NCBI RefSeq assembly: GCF_004684095.1 | Contig: NZ_SRII01000007.1 | Location: 248,001-312,000 of the forward strand | Length of the DNA: 64,000 bases | Source: Hymenobacter sp. UV11 | GTDB taxonomy: Bacteria; Bacteroidota; Bacteroidia; Cytophagales; Hymenobacteraceae | Direction of reading: 5' to 3' | Shown here: in pieces, positions 16,614 to 26,132 of the stretch | How positions within the stretch are numbered: the stretch's first letter is position 1 | How the letters are laid out: each line of letters opens with the position of its first letter | Notes under the pieces: model-generated | Database searches by the model: none | Told to the model about the DNA's origin: nothing | The model's input: only the letters and a program-made list of their open reading frames with translations | Made by a program: the position numbers and the translations under genes

Positions 16614-18023
16614 TTAGCGGCCGGCGGTGGTGGGCCATTCCAGCCACACGCGGGTGCCCTGGCCCGGCTCGCTGGCCAGCTGCACCAGCCCACCGTGTAG
16701 GGCCATAATGCGCGCCGTGAGGGGTAGGCCAATGCCGTGGCCTGGCACCGCCCGCGCCGCCGCCGCCCGAAAAAATGGTACGAAGACCTGCTCCAGGTCG
16801 GCACCCGCGAGGCCGGGGCCTTCGTCGGCTACCAGTAGGGTAGGGCGGCCCCCGCGCCGGGCCAGCGTGGCCGTCACGGGCTGCTCGCTGCCCACCGAAA
16901 ACTTGCAGGCATTGTCGAGCACGTTGAGCATGGCCGAGAGCAGCAGCGGCTCATTGCCAGTGACGGTGAACGCGCCAGCCTCGGCCCCTTCGCCAAACTC
17001 TAGGTCGATGCGGCAGGTGGGGTAGCGCCGGCCCACCTGCTCGTGGGCCAGCAGTAGCAGCTCGTCGAGCAGCACCGGCCCCATTGCCAGCTGCGAAGGG
17101 TCGCCGGAGGCGTGAGCAATTTGCAGCAGGCCGTTGGTGAGGCTGGTGAGCTGGCGGGCAGCATCGAGGGTGCGCTGCAGCACGCGGCGGTACTCGGCAC
17201 TGGGCCGCTCGGCTTGCAGCAGCGCTACTTCGAGCTCGCCGGTGAGGGCCGTGAGGGGCGTACGCAGTTCGTGCGAGGCGTCGCGCACGAAGGTGCGCTG
17301 CCCGGCAAAGGCCGCTTCGAGGCGGTCGAGCAGTTGGTTGAAGCGCGTGGCCAGCAGGTCGAGCTCATCGGCGGGGCCGGCGGCGTGGCTCAGCCGCTGG
17401 CCCAGGTCCGAAGCCGTAATGCCATCGACTTCGCCAATCATGCGGCGCAGCGGCCGCAGCGCCTGGCCCGCAAAAACCCAACCCCCGAGGCCCGTGAAGA
17501 CCACGGCCGCCAGCAGGCCCACCGCCAGCACCTGCCGCAGCAGCCGCAGCTGCTGGCGGCTGTCCTCATCCACCGACGAGGCCACTACCACCAGCTCGCC
17601 CAGGCGCGGGTCGGCGTAGAGCATGCCCACCGTTTCGTGAAAATTGTGCTCGGGCTCCAGCACGGCCCGGCCGGTGCGGCGCACCTGTTGCAGCCAGGCC
17701 GCCGGCACCGGCCGGCTAAAGCTGCGCTGCCCCTCCCGAAACACCAGCTGCCCCGCCGCATTATACACCCGGCCCTCCTCGGCGGGCAGCGTGCGGTAGA
17801 GCTGCCGCAGGTAGCGCCGGTACGAGGCCACCTTGCCCGAGTCGGCGTGCACCTGGCCATCGGCGTACACGTGCCCCATCACCTCAGCCCGGCTAAAGAG
17901 GCTTTGGGTAAAGGCTTCGCGCCGTGTGTGCTGGGTGAAAAAGTAAATCACCATCAGAAACAGCACTAGCGTCACCACCAGCAAGGTGCCGAACTGAAGC
18001 GCCAGGCGCAGGCGAATAGACAT
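16614..18023 (-). CDS. Sensor histidine kinase (HAMP, HisKA, HATPase)
   Basis: A 469-aa inner-membrane kinase. The first membrane segment is LLVVTLVLFLMVIYFF (about residues 14-30), then a sensor region of about 130 residues, a second segment (VLAVGLLAAVVFTGLGGWVF), a HAMP linker (ALRPLRRM), the H-box FVRDASHELRTPL with the phospho-His, the N-box NVLDNACKFS, and G-boxes VADEGPGLAG and GHGIGLPL. The ATG at 18023 is preferred, since it starts directly before the charged segment preceding the first membrane helix. It follows the response regulator by 50 nt on the same strand and is its evident partner. The stimulus is unknown; domain order resembles QseC/CusS-like kinases. Confidence 0.93.
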   Translation of the reverse strand: MSIRLRLALQFGTLLVVTLVLFLMVIYFFTQHTRREAFTQSLFSRAEVMGHVYADGQVHADSGKVASYRRYLRQLYRTLPAEEGRVYNAAGQLVFREGQRSFSRPVPAAWLQQVRRTGRAVLEPEHNFHETVGMLYADPRLGELVVVASSVDEDSRQQLRLLRQVLAVGLLAAVVFTGLGGWVFAGQALRPLRRMIGEVDGITASDLGQRLSHAAGPADELDLLATRFNQLLDRLEAAFAGQRTFVRDASHELRTPLTALTGELEVALLQAERPSAEYRRVLQRTLDAARQLTSLTNGLLQIAHASGDPSQLAMGPVLLDELLLLAHEQVGRRYPTCRIDLEFGEGAEAGAFTVTGNEPLLLSAMLNVLDNACKFSVGSEQPVTATLARRGGRPTLLVADEGPGLAGADLEQVFVPFFRAAAARAVPGHGIGLPLTARIMALHGGLVQLASEPGQGTRVWLEWPTTAGR

Positions 18024-18073
18024 AGCGTGGGGCGAAAAGAGGGGGGTAGGAGGCAAGCCGGAAGCGGCAGGCG

Positions 18074-18751
18074 CTACCCCTCCCGCAGCACGTAGCCCAT
18101 GCCTACTAGGGTATGAATGAGCTTGGTAGCGAACCCCTTATCCGCTTTTTTGCGCAGAAAATTAATGTACACGTCAATCACGTTGGAGCCCGTGTCGAAG
18201 CTCATATCCCACACGTGCTCCAGCAGCTCGGCCCGGCTCACTACCCGCCCCTGGTGGCGCAGCAGGTATTCGAGCAGCGCAAACTCGCGGGCGGTGAGCT
18301 GAATAGGCTGGCCGGCCCGCTCCACGCGCTTGGTGGCCGGGTCGAGGGTGAGGTCGGCCAGGCGCAGGGGCGCGGTGGCGGCGGGCGCGTCGGTGCGGCG
18401 GCGCACCAGCGCCCGCAGCCGCGCCAGCAATTCTGCAAAGGCAAAAGGCTTGACCAGGTAATCATCGGCCCCCGCGTCGAGGCCCCGGATTTTATCATCC
18501 GTTTCGCCCAGCGCCGTCAGCATCAGAATGGGCACGCCGGGGTCGTGAGCGCGCACCTGCCGGCACACCTCTAGGCCGCTGAGGCCGGGCAGCATCTGGT
18601 CCAGAATCAGGCAGTCGTACTGCGTGCTCTGGGCGCGGCGCAGGCCCAGCAGGCCATCGGCGGCCAGGTCCACGGTGTAGTCCTGCTCCGTGAGGCCCTG
18701 ATGCAGGAAGGCCGCCACCGAGGGCTCGTCTTCGACAAGGAGAATTTTCAT
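18074..18751 (-). CDS. OmpR/PhoB-family response regulator
   Basis: A 225-aa regulator. Receiver domain: acidic pair in LLVEDEPS, phospho-acceptor Asp in CLILDQMLPG, Thr in MLTALGE, Lys in YLVKPFAF. The C-terminal winged helix shows LTAREFALLEYLLRH, VSRAELLEHVWD, the recognition helix NVIDVYINFLRKKAD and the wing HTLVGMGYVLRE. It is the first gene of the pair with the kinase. This family binds direct repeats spaced by 11 bp; such an array sits just beyond the kinase gene, before the SulP operon, which makes that operon a candidate target (inference). Confidence 0.94.
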   Translation of the reverse strand: MKILLVEDEPSVAAFLHQGLTEQDYTVDLAADGLLGLRRAQSTQYDCLILDQMLPGLSGLEVCRQVRAHDPGVPILMLTALGETDDKIRGLDAGADDYLVKPFAFAELLARLRALVRRRTDAPAATAPLRLADLTLDPATKRVERAGQPIQLTAREFALLEYLLRHQGRVVSRAELLEHVWDMSFDTGSNVIDVYINFLRKKADKGFATKLIHTLVGMGYVLREG

Positions 18752-18903
18752 AGCTAAATAATTGCGCTGCCTTCCGAAAGCCCGGAGCTGCGTGTCTGTT
18801 CAACGCACAAATTTGCGCGCTGGCGGCCGGTCGGCGGCGCGCGGCTACCAGCCAAGCCGGCGCCGGCGTTATTTTTGACCAGTTTTACGGTTGCCCTACC
18901 CCC

Positions 18904-20043
18904 ATGCCCCGCCGGCTTCTTCCCTTTCTGGCTTTGCTGCTGGCCGCCTGCCATACTACCCCCGCCGAGCGGCCCGATACCCTCGTGGACCTGGCCACCG
19001 TGCAAAGTGGCCCTCGCGTGCAGGCCGATGAGCTAGATGGCGCCATTCAGCAGCAGCCAGATAATACCGGGCTGCTGGCCCGCCGTGCCACCCTGCGCCT
19101 GGCCGCTGGCCAGCCCGTAGCTGCCCTGCACGATGTAGAAACCGCGCTGGCCATTGATGACCAGGATGGCGACCTGTACTACCTGCAGGCGCGGGCCTAC
19201 CGCGCCCTCGGCCGCCTCACGCAGGCGCTGGCCGCCGCGCGCCGCGCCGCCGACGCGGGTTTCAACTCGCCCGAGCTGCCGCTGCTCGAAGGCGAAACCC
19301 GCCTCGCCGCGCATCAGTACGACGCCGCGCTGGCCAGCCTCGACCGTACCCTCCGCCTCGACCCCGACCAGCCCGCCGCGCTGTTCTATAAAGGTTTAGC
19401 CTACGCGGCCACCCGCGACACCGCGCAGGCCCTCGACTACCTGCGCGCGGCCCTGGCCCGCGACCCGCGCGAGCCCGAAATTCTGCACCAGCTGGCCTTC
19501 TTGCTCAATGCCTACCGCGTGCCGGAAGAGGCCGCCACTTACGCCAGCCGGGGCCTGCGGCTCGACTCCGCTTCTGGCGCCCTGCACTACGACTACGGCC
19601 GCCAGCTGGAGCTGCTGGGCCGCCCCGACAGTGCCCTGCGGTACTACCGCCGCGCCCTGGCCCTCGATACCACGCAGTACCGGGCCGACTACCGTATTGC
19701 TCTGGCAGCCAGCGCCCACGGCCAGCGGCCGGCCGCAGTTATCCCGCATTTGCAGCGCGCCCTGCGTCTCAATCCGCGCCTGCCCCAGGCCCGCGCTATA
19801 CTGGCCGAGGCCTTGGAAGAGCGGCATCGCCTGCCCGAAGCCCTGCGCCAGTACCAGATGCTCGTGCTCGAAAACCCTACTAACCAGCACTGGACTTATA
19901 AAGTATGGAAAACGGGGGGGCAGGTACGGGCCGCTTTGCCTGATAGCCTGCGCCCCGCCCCGAACTACTACCGCCGGCCGGCTGCGGAACCAAACAGCCG
20001 GCCTCAGCCCGTGGCGCCGCTGCTGGCGCGCCCGGTTCGCTAG
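18904..20043 (+). CDS. TPR-repeat lipoprotein
   Basis: A 379-aa protein with a lipoprotein signal (LLPFLALLLAACHTT, lipobox Cys near residue 16). At least seven TPR units follow, for example DLYYLQARAYRALGRLTQAL, AALFYKGLAYAATRDTAQAL, EILHQLAFLLNAYRVPEEA and ALHYDYGRQLELLGRPDSAL. The C-terminus is Pro/Arg-rich. Tethered TPR solenoids commonly scaffold envelope complexes; the specific role is unknown. It is transcribed away from the two-component pair, and its CCCCCATG start lacks a Shine-Dalgarno, as is usual in this phylum. Confidence 0.82.
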   Translation: MPRRLLPFLALLLAACHTTPAERPDTLVDLATVQSGPRVQADELDGAIQQQPDNTGLLARRATLRLAAGQPVAALHDVETALAIDDQDGDLYYLQARAYRALGRLTQALAAARRAADAGFNSPELPLLEGETRLAAHQYDAALASLDRTLRLDPDQPAALFYKGLAYAATRDTAQALDYLRAALARDPREPEILHQLAFLLNAYRVPEEAATYASRGLRLDSASGALHYDYGRQLELLGRPDSALRYYRRALALDTTQYRADYRIALAASAHGQRPAAVIPHLQRALRLNPRLPQARAILAEALEERHRLPEALRQYQMLVLENPTNQHWTYKVWKTGGQVRAALPDSLRPAPNYYRRPAAEPNSRPQPVAPLLARPVR

Positions 20044-20156
20044 GAGGGGGTAGGGGGGGCTGAAATGTATAAAGCTGCGCTTGATTTTACTTCCTGATGC
20101 CCCCCGGCGTAACTTGCGCCTGCTTTGCGCTCACCGCAAGCAACAGCTTAGTAGTT

Positions 20157-22094
20157 ATGCTCCATATCACTCTCCCCGACGGCTCCGTCCGCGCGGTTGA
20201 AGCCGGCTCGACGGGCTACGACCTTGCCGCCAGCATCAGCGAAGGCCTGGCCCGCAATGCCCTGGCCGTGAAAGTAAACGGCGAAATCCGCGACTTGCAC
20301 CGCCCCCTCACCGACGACGCTACCCTCGAAATTCTCACCTGGAACGACGCCGGCGGCAAGCAGGCCTACTGGCACTCCTCGGCTCACCTCATGGCCGAAG
20401 CCCTCGAAGCGCTCTACCCCGGCGTGAAGCTGGCTATCGGCCCGGCCATCGAAAATGGTTTCTACTACGACGTAGACCTCGGCGAAGGCCGTACCATTTC
20501 GAGCGACGACTTCCCGACTATCGAGAAGAAAATGCTGGAGCTAGCCAAGAATAAGAGCAAGTTTGAGCGCCGCGAAGTGCCCAAGGCCGAGGCCATTGCC
20601 TACTTCACCGAGAAGCAGGACCCCTACAAGCTGGAGCTGATTGACGGCCTCGAAGATGGCCAGATTACGTTCTACTCGCAGGGCAATTTCACCGACCTCT
20701 GCCGTGGGCCGCACATTCCCGATACGGGCACCATCAAGGCCGCTAAAATAATGAACGTGGCCGGCGCCTATTGGCGCGGCGATGAGAAAAATAAGCAGCT
20801 TACCCGCCTCTACGGCATCACCTTCCCCAAGGCCAAGGACCTCACCGAGTACCTCGAAAAGCTCGAAGAAGCCAAGCGCCGCGACCACCGCAAGCTAGGC
20901 AAGGAGCTGGAGCTATTCGCCTTTTCGGAGCGGGTAGGGGCCGGCTTGCCGCTGTGGCTGCCCAAGGGTACCGCCCTGCGCGAGCGCTTAGAGCAGTTTC
21001 TACGCAAGGCCCAGGTAAAGGCTGGCTACCAGCCGGTTGTGACGCCGCACATCGGTTCCAAGGAGCTGTACGTAACGAGCGGCCACTATGAGAAATACGG
21101 CGCCGATTCGTTTCAGCCCATCAAGACGCCTAACCCCGGCGAGGAGTTCTTCCTCAAGCCGATGAACTGTCCCCACCACTGCGAAATCTACCGCACCAAG
21201 CCCCGCAGCTACCGCGACCTGCCGGTGCGCCTCGCCGAGTTTGGCACCGTGTACCGCTACGAGCAGTCGGGCGAGCTGCACGGCCTCACCCGCGTGCGCG
21301 GCTTCACCCAGGACGATGCGCACATCTTCTGCCGCCCCGACCAGGTAAAGGAGGAGTTTCAGAAGGTGATTGACTTGGTGCTGTACGTTTTTAAAGCGCT
21401 TGGCTTTAGCGATTTCACGGCCCAGATTTCACTCCGCGACCCCGAGAACAAGACCAAGTACATCGGCACCGACGAAAACTGGGCCCTGGCCGAAAATGCC
21501 ATCAAGGAAGCCACCGCCGAAAAGGGCCTGAATACGGTGACGGAGCTAGGTGAAGCGGCCTTCTACGGCCCTAAGCTTGACTTCATGGTGCGCGATGCCC
21601 TGGGCCGCCGCTGGCAGCTCGGCACCATTCAGGTAGACTACAACCTGCCCGAACGCTTTGACCTGGAGTACGTGGCGCCCGACAACACCAAGCAGCGCCC
21701 CGTGATGATTCACCGGGCCCCGTTTGGCTCGCTGGAGCGTTTCGTAGCCGTGCTCATCGAGCACACGGCCGGCAATTTCCCGCTCTGGCTCTCGCCCGAG
21801 CAGTTTATTGTGCTACCCATCTCCGATAAATTTGCCGACTACGCCTACGAAGTGAAGGCCCTCCTCGAAGCCGCCGAACTGCGCGGCACCGTCGACGCCC
21901 GTGACGAGCGCATTGGCCGCAAAATCCGCGACGCGGAGATTGCCAAAACGCCTTATCTGCTGGTGGTTGGCGAAAAGGAAGCGCAGGATAACCTTATAAG
22001 CGTGCGCCGCCACGGCGAAGGCGACATTGGCTCAATGCCGATTGACAGCTTCATCAAGAGCGTTAATAGCCAGGTGTCTGAGGCAATGGGCTAA
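20157..22094 (+). CDS. thrS: Threonyl-tRNA synthetase
   Basis: A 645-aa class II synthetase that charges tRNA-Thr. TGS domain at residues 1-62 ([18 protein letters not shown]), editing SAD-like domain with [11 protein letters not shown], then the catalytic core: zinc-binding Cys in [10 protein letters not shown], motif 2 in [16 protein letters not shown] and [15 protein letters not shown], motif 3 near [12 protein letters not shown]; the C-terminal anticodon-binding domain has [16 protein letters not shown]. The ATG at 20157 begins the TGS domain exactly; a start 20 codons upstream would add a non-conserved leader. The IF3 operon follows after an inverted repeat. Confidence 0.96.
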   Translation: MLHITLPDGSVRAVEAGSTGYDLAASISEGLARNALAVKVNGEIRDLHRPLTDDATLEILTWNDAGGKQAYWHSSAHLMAEALEALYPGVKLAIGPAIENGFYYDVDLGEGRTISSDDFPTIEKKMLELAKNKSKFERREVPKAEAIAYFTEKQDPYKLELIDGLEDGQITFYSQGNFTDLCRGPHIPDTGTIKAAKIMNVAGAYWRGDEKNKQLTRLYGITFPKAKDLTEYLEKLEEAKRRDHRKLGKELELFAFSERVGAGLPLWLPKGTALRERLEQFLRKAQVKAGYQPVVTPHIGSKELYVTSGHYEKYGADSFQPIKTPNPGEEFFLKPMNCPHHCEIYRTKPRSYRDLPVRLAEFGTVYRYEQSGELHGLTRVRGFTQDDAHIFCRPDQVKEEFQKVIDLVLYVFKALGFSDFTAQISLRDPENKTKYIGTDENWALAENAIKEATAEKGLNTVTELGEAAFYGPKLDFMVRDALGRRWQLGTIQVDYNLPERFDLEYVAPDNTKQRPVMIHRAPFGSLERFVAVLIEHTAGNFPLWLSPEQFIVLPISDKFADYAYEVKALLEAAELRGTVDARDERIGRKIRDAEIAKTPYLLVVGEKEAQDNLISVRRHGEGDIGSMPIDSFIKSVNSQVSEAMG

Positions 22095-22098
22095 CAGT

Positions 22099-22195
22099 TA
22101 AGCTGTTAGCTGTTAGCTGTTAGCTGTTAATTTATGGGGTAAGCAACTACATTTACTCCCTGGCTGACAGCTAATAGCTAAAAGCTAACAGCTTA
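22099..22195. repeat. Long imperfect inverted repeat built of tandem AGCTGTT units
   Basis: Left arm 22099-22127 is four copies of AGCTGTT (TAAGCTGTTAGC...); right arm 22167-22195 is its reverse complement with 2 mismatches in 29. It starts 4 nt after the thrS stop, and may act as terminator or RNA end protection. No A/T run follows directly. Confidence 0.7.
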
Positions 22196-22293
22196 ATTAG
22201 GATTTGCGGGTAAAAATTCGGATATTTGCCCCCCGAACGACTGGCTTTTGAGCCGGTTGTTCACTTAGTGTACTATTGCCGCCACATTTTAGC

Positions 22294-22311
22294 AGGAGGA
22301 CTTTCGCCATA
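22294..22311 (+). promoter_or_regulatory. Strong Shine-Dalgarno and ATA start codon of infC
   Basis: AGGAGGA (22294-22300) is followed by CTTTCGCC and then ATA (22309-22311) in frame with IF3, so AGGAGG stands 9 nt from the codon. No ATG, and no GTG or TTG at a suitable distance, follows the site. E. coli infC likewise uses a rare start codon (AUU) for autoregulation. Confidence 0.6.
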
Positions 22312-22962
22312 GCTACCCCGAATCGTCGGTACGTGCCCCGCCAGCAGGTGGAGGAGCCGTTCAAAATCAATCAGAAAATCACCGCCCGCGAGGTTCGCCT
22401 TGTGGGGGATAACGTCGAGCAGGGTATTTACCCGACCGACCAAGCCCGTAAAATGGCCCAGGACCAGAACCTGGACCTGGTGGAGATTTCGCCCACTGCC
22501 GTGCCGCCCGTGTGCCGCGTCATCGACTACTCGAAATTTAAGTACGAGCAGAAGAAAAAGACCCGCGAGCTAAAGGCTAAGCAAACTAAGGTAGTCCTCA
22601 AGGAAATCCGTTTCGGACCCAATACGGACGACCATGACTTCGACTTTAAACTCAAGCATGCGCAAGAGTTTTTGAAGGAAGGCGCCAAAATTAAAGCTTA
22701 CGTTCACTTTGTGGGCCGGAGTATCGTCTTCAAGGAGCGCGGTGAAATTTTGTTGCTCAAGTTTGCACAGGCACTGGAAGAATTGGCTAAAGTAGAGCAG
22801 CTGCCCAAGCTGGAAGGCAAGCGCATGTTCCTCTACTTGGCTCCCAAGGCGGCGGTAGTAGCCAAAGCTGCCCCCAAGCCCGCCGCTGCCCCCGCCGATA
22901 AACCTAAAGCTCCCAAGGAGAAGGAGGAAAAGCCGGCGCAGGAGCCCGCCGCCACCGAATAG
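22309..22962 (+). CDS. infC: Translation initiation factor IF-3, probable ATA start
   Basis: A 217-aa protein. The N-domain shows [22 protein letters not shown] and the family signature [30 protein letters not shown] (read across helix and strand); the C-domain has [21 protein letters not shown] and [14 protein letters not shown]. An Ala/Lys/Pro-rich tail (about 35 residues) follows, longer than in E. coli. IF3 checks initiator tRNA and start codons on the 30S subunit. A TTG at 22276 also opens the frame but precedes the perfect Shine-Dalgarno, so ATA at 22309 is preferred. It heads the conserved infC-rpmI-rplT operon. Confidence 0.93.
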   Translation: MATPNRRYVPRQQVEEPFKINQKITAREVRLVGDNVEQGIYPTDQARKMAQDQNLDLVEISPTAVPPVCRVIDYSKFKYEQKKKTRELKAKQTKVVLKEIRFGPNTDDHDFDFKLKHAQEFLKEGAKIKAYVHFVGRSIVFKERGEILLLKFAQALEELAKVEQLPKLEGKRMFLYLAPKAAVVAKAAPKPAAAPADKPKAPKEKEEKPAQEPAATE

Positions 22963-23048
22963 CCTAACCCCGTTTGTTGATGGCTGCCGTTGCCGACTAA
23001 GTAAGTCGTTCAGCGTCAGTACCAAACAATCAATAATCAACCAACCCC

Positions 23049-23243
23049 ATGCCCAAAGTAAAAACCAAGTCGGGTGCCAAGAAGCGTTTCAAGCTGACTG
23101 GTACCGGCAAAGTGAAGCGCAAGCACGCCTTCAAGTCGCACATCCTGACCAAGAAGAGCACCAAGCGTAAGCGCGCTCTTACCCGTAGCGGCCTCGTTAG
23201 CTCGGCCGATATGAACCGGGTAAGCCAGATGCTGAATATCTAA
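23049..23243 (+). CDS. rpmI: 50S ribosomal protein L35
   Basis: A 64-aa basic protein, normal length for bL35. Family signature [20 protein letters not shown] at the start, [18 protein letters not shown] in the middle. It lies between infC (86 nt upstream) and rplT (74 nt downstream) in the universal order. Confidence 0.96.
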   Translation: MPKVKTKSGAKKRFKLTGTGKVKRKHAFKSHILTKKSTKRKRALTRSGLVSSADMNRVSQMLNI

Positions 23244-23317
23244 ACTATCACCAGGCTTCCGGCTGAAACATTCGTTTCTCAAGCAACCACGCGCCGGCTG
23301 CCAAAAACAAGTAGGTT

Positions 23318-23662
23318 ATGCCAAGGAGTGTAAACCATGTGGCCTCGCGCCACCGCCGCAAAAAAGTAATGCGCCTCGCCAAAGGCTACTATGGCCGGCG
23401 CAAGAATGTATGGACCGTTGCGAAAAACGCCGTAGAAAAGGGCTTGCTCTATGCCTACCGCGACCGCAAGGTGAAGAAGCGCGAGTTCCGCGCCCTCTGG
23501 ATTCAGCGTATCAACGCTGGCGCCCGTGAGCATGGCCTCTCGTATTCGCAGTTGATGGGCGGCCTCAAGAAGGTTGGCATTGAACTCAACCGCAAAGTGC
23601 TTGCTGACCTCGCGCTGAACCATCCCGTTGCTTTTGCGGGCATCGTTGAGAAAGTGAAGTAA
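23318..23662 (+). CDS. rplT: 50S ribosomal protein L20
   Basis: A 114-aa bL20 with the diagnostic [20 protein letters not shown] start, [20 protein letters not shown] and [20 protein letters not shown]. It binds 23S rRNA early in 50S assembly and represses its own operon in several bacteria. Last gene of infC-rpmI-rplT; a terminator follows. Confidence 0.96.
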   Translation: MPRSVNHVASRHRRKKVMRLAKGYYGRRKNVWTVAKNAVEKGLLYAYRDRKVKKREFRALWIQRINAGAREHGLSYSQLMGGLKKVGIELNRKVLADLALNHPVAFAGIVEKVK

Positions 23663-23709
23663 TGCGGCTAAGGCTACCGGGTGTAGCCTAAACCTTTCGA
23701 CTGACTCTG

Positions 23710-23749
23710 AAAAGCGCTTGCCCCCCAAAGTGGAGGCAAGCGCTTTTTT
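23710..23749 (+). terminator. Terminator of the infC-rpmI-rplT operon
   Basis: Stem AAAAGCGCTTGCC / GGCAAGCGCTTTTTT with a 12-nt loop and T6 tail, 47 nt after the rplT stop. Confidence 0.9.
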
Positions 23750-23846
23750 ATGTTGTAAGTATCGAAATGGCTGGTAATCAGCGGTTTTGCTGATTACAAA
23801 CGATGAGCCCCACTCCAGCCTAAGCTAAAGTGGGGCTCGATAAAAG

Positions 23847-23920
23847 TAGCGGGGACGAGAGTTGAACTCGTGACCTCAGGGTTATGAATCCTGTGCTCTA
23901 ACCAACTGAGCTACCCCGCC
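23847..23920 (-). tRNA. tRNA with CAT anticodon (elongator Met, or Ile2)
   Basis: The minus strand folds as a 74-nt cloverleaf: acceptor GGCGGGG/CCCCGCT (first pair G-U), D-arm GCTC..GAGC, anticodon arm CAGGA-TTCATAA-CCCTG giving anticodon CAT, and T-arm with GTTCAACTC. Discriminator A; the CCA end is not encoded. It lacks the three G-C pairs at the base of the anticodon stem typical of initiator tRNA. Met elongator and lysidine-modified Ile tRNA both read as CAT and cannot be separated by eye. Confidence 0.9.
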
Positions 23921-24055
23921 AGTTGGTGGTTTGGGAGCGCAAAGGTACAAAAAAAACCTGTCTCCGCAAGCGTTCGCTTAAAAATACTTGTTTTCCTGCC
24001 CGCAGAGCCGCTTTTTAGCGATTGGTGACGGGCCACTTTCCTCTTACTCATACAC

Positions 24056-24466
24056 ATGGCTATGCCCGCCGCCGCTAAGCGCCGCTTCGAGATGGAATAC
24101 TCGATTAACGCGTCTCCTAAAATTCTCTTCCCCTACATCGCTTCCGCCTCCGGTCTGTCGCAGTGGTTTTGCGACGATGTGCGCCTCGACCCCGACCATC
24201 GCCTCGACATGGTGTGGGACAAGCAAAGCCACTACGCCGAAATTGCTACCCAGCGCCCCGGCCGTAGCATTCGCTACGTGTTCCTAGATGAGCACAAGCG
24301 GCCGCTCAACGACGCCAACTACCTGGACTTTACCCTGGAGTCGTCGCGCATCACGGACGAGGTATTTTTGCGGGTAACGGACTACTCCGACCATCCCGAT
24401 ACGCAGGAGCATTCGGAGCTTTGGGAAGGGCTCGTGGGCAAGCTTCGGGAGCAGGTAGGGGGGTAG
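24056..24466 (+). CDS. START/SRPBCC-fold domain protein (AHSA1-like)
   Basis: A 136-aa single-domain soluble protein. The pattern FEMEYSINASPKILFPYIASASGLSQWFCDDV (read as first strand, helix pair and WF turn) is typical of SRPBCC/START-like proteins, which bind hydrophobic ligands in a deep cavity; the C-terminal helix is ELWEGLVGKLREQV. The ligand is unknown. Such proteins recur in Bacteroidota next to the LptF/G gene, as here, but a functional link is not shown. ATG at 24056; a second ATG two codons later is equally possible. Confidence 0.78.
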   Translation: MAMPAAAKRRFEMEYSINASPKILFPYIASASGLSQWFCDDVRLDPDHRLDMVWDKQSHYAEIATQRPGRSIRYVFLDEHKRPLNDANYLDFTLESSRITDEVFLRVTDYSDHPDTQEHSELWEGLVGKLREQVGG

Positions 24467-24496
24467 GCACTATCCTGGGAGGAACTGGCGTTAGGC

Positions 24497-24575
24497 TGTG
24501 CGGTAAGCTTTCGCTTACTGCAAGAAAATCGCTCAGATAACAAGCACAACTCGGCAAGCTAAAGCTTACCCTACA
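24497..24575. repeat. Palindromic mobile-like repeat, copy A (GGCAAGCTAAAGCTTACC ends)
   Basis: Left end CGGTAAGCTTTCGCTTACTGC, right end GGCAAGCTAAAGCTTACC then CTACA; the two ends are imperfect reverse complements. The interior includes TCAGATAA. The same element, inverted inside, occurs at 29828-29900. Both copies stop 1-5 nt before a start codon (here GTG 24581). Confidence 0.7.
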
Positions 24576-24580
24576 CTTTT

Positions 24581-26032
24581 GTGAAAAAGCTAGATAAACT
24601 TATTCTGAAGGCCTTCGCCGGGCCCTTTCTGCTTACGTTTGCGGTCGTTGAGTTTATTTTTCTGACTCAATTATTATTGAAATATCTAGATGATATTATA
24701 GGAAAAGATTTGGGGATAGAGGTGATTTTGAAGCTGCTCTTTTTTCTCAGCGTCACCATCATCCCTATTTCGCTCCCGCTAGCGGTGTTGCTATCGTCGC
24801 TGATGACGTATGGCAACCTAGGCGAGCATCACGAGCTAACGGCAATTAAGGCCTCGGGCGTGGCACTGACGCGTATTCTGCGGCCAGTGTGGCTGGTTAG
24901 CCTGATGCTGGCCGGCATCGCTTTTTGGTTTAACGACAGCATTGTACCCAAGGCTAACCTTAGCGCCTACAGCCTGCTTTGGGATGTGCGCCAGAAAAAG
25001 CTGGCGCTGGATATTCGGCCTGGCATTTTCTACAATGGCATTCCTGGCTACACTATCAAGGTAGATAAGAAAGTCGGCCTGGAAAAGGATATCCTGATGG
25101 GTATCATGATTTATGACCATACCCAAAAAACGGGTAATGCCACGGTGATATTGGCCGATTCGGGCCGCATGTTTACGCGGTTTAATGGGCAGTATCTTGG
25201 TTTTGAGCTGTTTAGGGGGCACGAGTACATAGAGCAGCCCGATGCCCAGAACCGCTCGGCAGCCTCTTTCTACCGGCAGGGTTTCAAGCGCAACATGATA
25301 ACCTTCTCGCTGGCCTCGTTTGACCTGAACAACACGAAGAAGGAGCTCTTCAGTACCAACCGGATGATGCTGAACATTCCGCAGCTTTTCCACGCCTCCG
25401 ATTCTATTCAGCGTACGTTGGCCCGCGAGCGCCGCACGCTTCCAGCACGGCTGGGTGGTTATTACACGTACCTGCGGCTCGATACAATGGGCCGTGCCCA
25501 GAACCGCAAGCTTGCGGCTCTGCAGGTGCCCGCCTCGCGCCTACCCCCCCTCACGGCCACCCAGGTCGAGCAGGCGCTCAATCGGGCCCGCAACGTGAAC
25601 TCGTTTATAACGGCGACTTCGCAGCGGCTCTATGAGATTGCCCGCGAGTCGGCGGAGTTTCGCATTGAGGTGTATCGTAAGTACACGCAATCGACGGCCG
25701 TGCTCCTGATGTTTCTGATTGGGGCGCCGCTCGGGGCCATCATTAAAAAGGGCGGCCTGGGAGTTCCTATCTTGGTATCTATCCTGTTCTTTATCGTTTT
25801 CTACGTATTCGATACCATGGGCTCGAAGTATGGCCGCGACTTCGTGCTACCAGTAGGGGTAGGGATGTGGCTGTCGAACGCTATTCTATTTCCGTTCGGG
25901 GCTTTCTTCCTTTACCAGGCCTATAACGACTCGGGGCTGCTGGAGCTGGATTTCTGGCGCCGGCTAGCGCAGCGGCTACCCCGCTTCCCGCGGCTACGGC
26001 GGCTGGCAACTCCCATTGTGGAGGGGAACTAG
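24581..26032 (+). CDS. LptF/LptG family permease (LPS export)
   Basis: A 483-aa inner-membrane protein. Three hydrophobic segments lie at the N-terminus ([50 protein letters not shown]), then a periplasmic beta-jellyroll of about 220 residues, then three C-terminal segments ([49 protein letters not shown]). This is the YjgP/YjgQ layout; with LptB it extracts lipopolysaccharide from the inner membrane. The motif [10 protein letters not shown] is family typical and contacts the ATPase. Whether it is F or G is undecided. GTG start, just behind palindromic repeat copy A. Confidence 0.9.
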   Translation: MKKLDKLILKAFAGPFLLTFAVVEFIFLTQLLLKYLDDIIGKDLGIEVILKLLFFLSVTIIPISLPLAVLLSSLMTYGNLGEHHELTAIKASGVALTRILRPVWLVSLMLAGIAFWFNDSIVPKANLSAYSLLWDVRQKKLALDIRPGIFYNGIPGYTIKVDKKVGLEKDILMGIMIYDHTQKTGNATVILADSGRMFTRFNGQYLGFELFRGHEYIEQPDAQNRSAASFYRQGFKRNMITFSLASFDLNNTKKELFSTNRMMLNIPQLFHASDSIQRTLARERRTLPARLGGYYTYLRLDTMGRAQNRKLAALQVPASRLPPLTATQVEQALNRARNVNSFITATSQRLYEIARESAEFRIEVYRKYTQSTAVLLMFLIGAPLGAIIKKGGLGVPILVSILFFIVFYVFDTMGSKYGRDFVLPVGVGMWLSNAILFPFGAFFLYQAYNDSGLLELDFWRRLAQRLPRFPRLRRLATPIVEGN

Positions 26033-26052
26033 GAATTGCGCCCAAAACTGCG

Positions 26053-26060
26053 TACCTTTG
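26053..26060 (+). promoter_or_regulatory. -7 promoter element TACCTTTG before rpsO
   Basis: Exact TAnnTTTG match; a TTG lies at 26036-26038. The deduced leader of about 65 nt to the rpsO ATG could form a small hairpin from GCCCC and GGGGT. Confidence 0.5.
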
Positions 26061-26132
26061 CACCCGCCCCGAGTTGTGGGGTACGCATTTTTCCTATTTT
26101 TTCAATCTAAGACGGGTCCTCCCTATCTGCCG

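Noticed and set aside
22099-22195. T-box or L20 leader riboregulator
   Set aside because: No T-box consensus and no visible L20-type pseudoknot; the region is explained by tandem heptamers forming an inverted repeat.
23847-23920. Initiator tRNA-fMet
   Set aside because: Anticodon is CAT, but the anticodon stem lacks the three consecutive G-C pairs of initiator tRNA.
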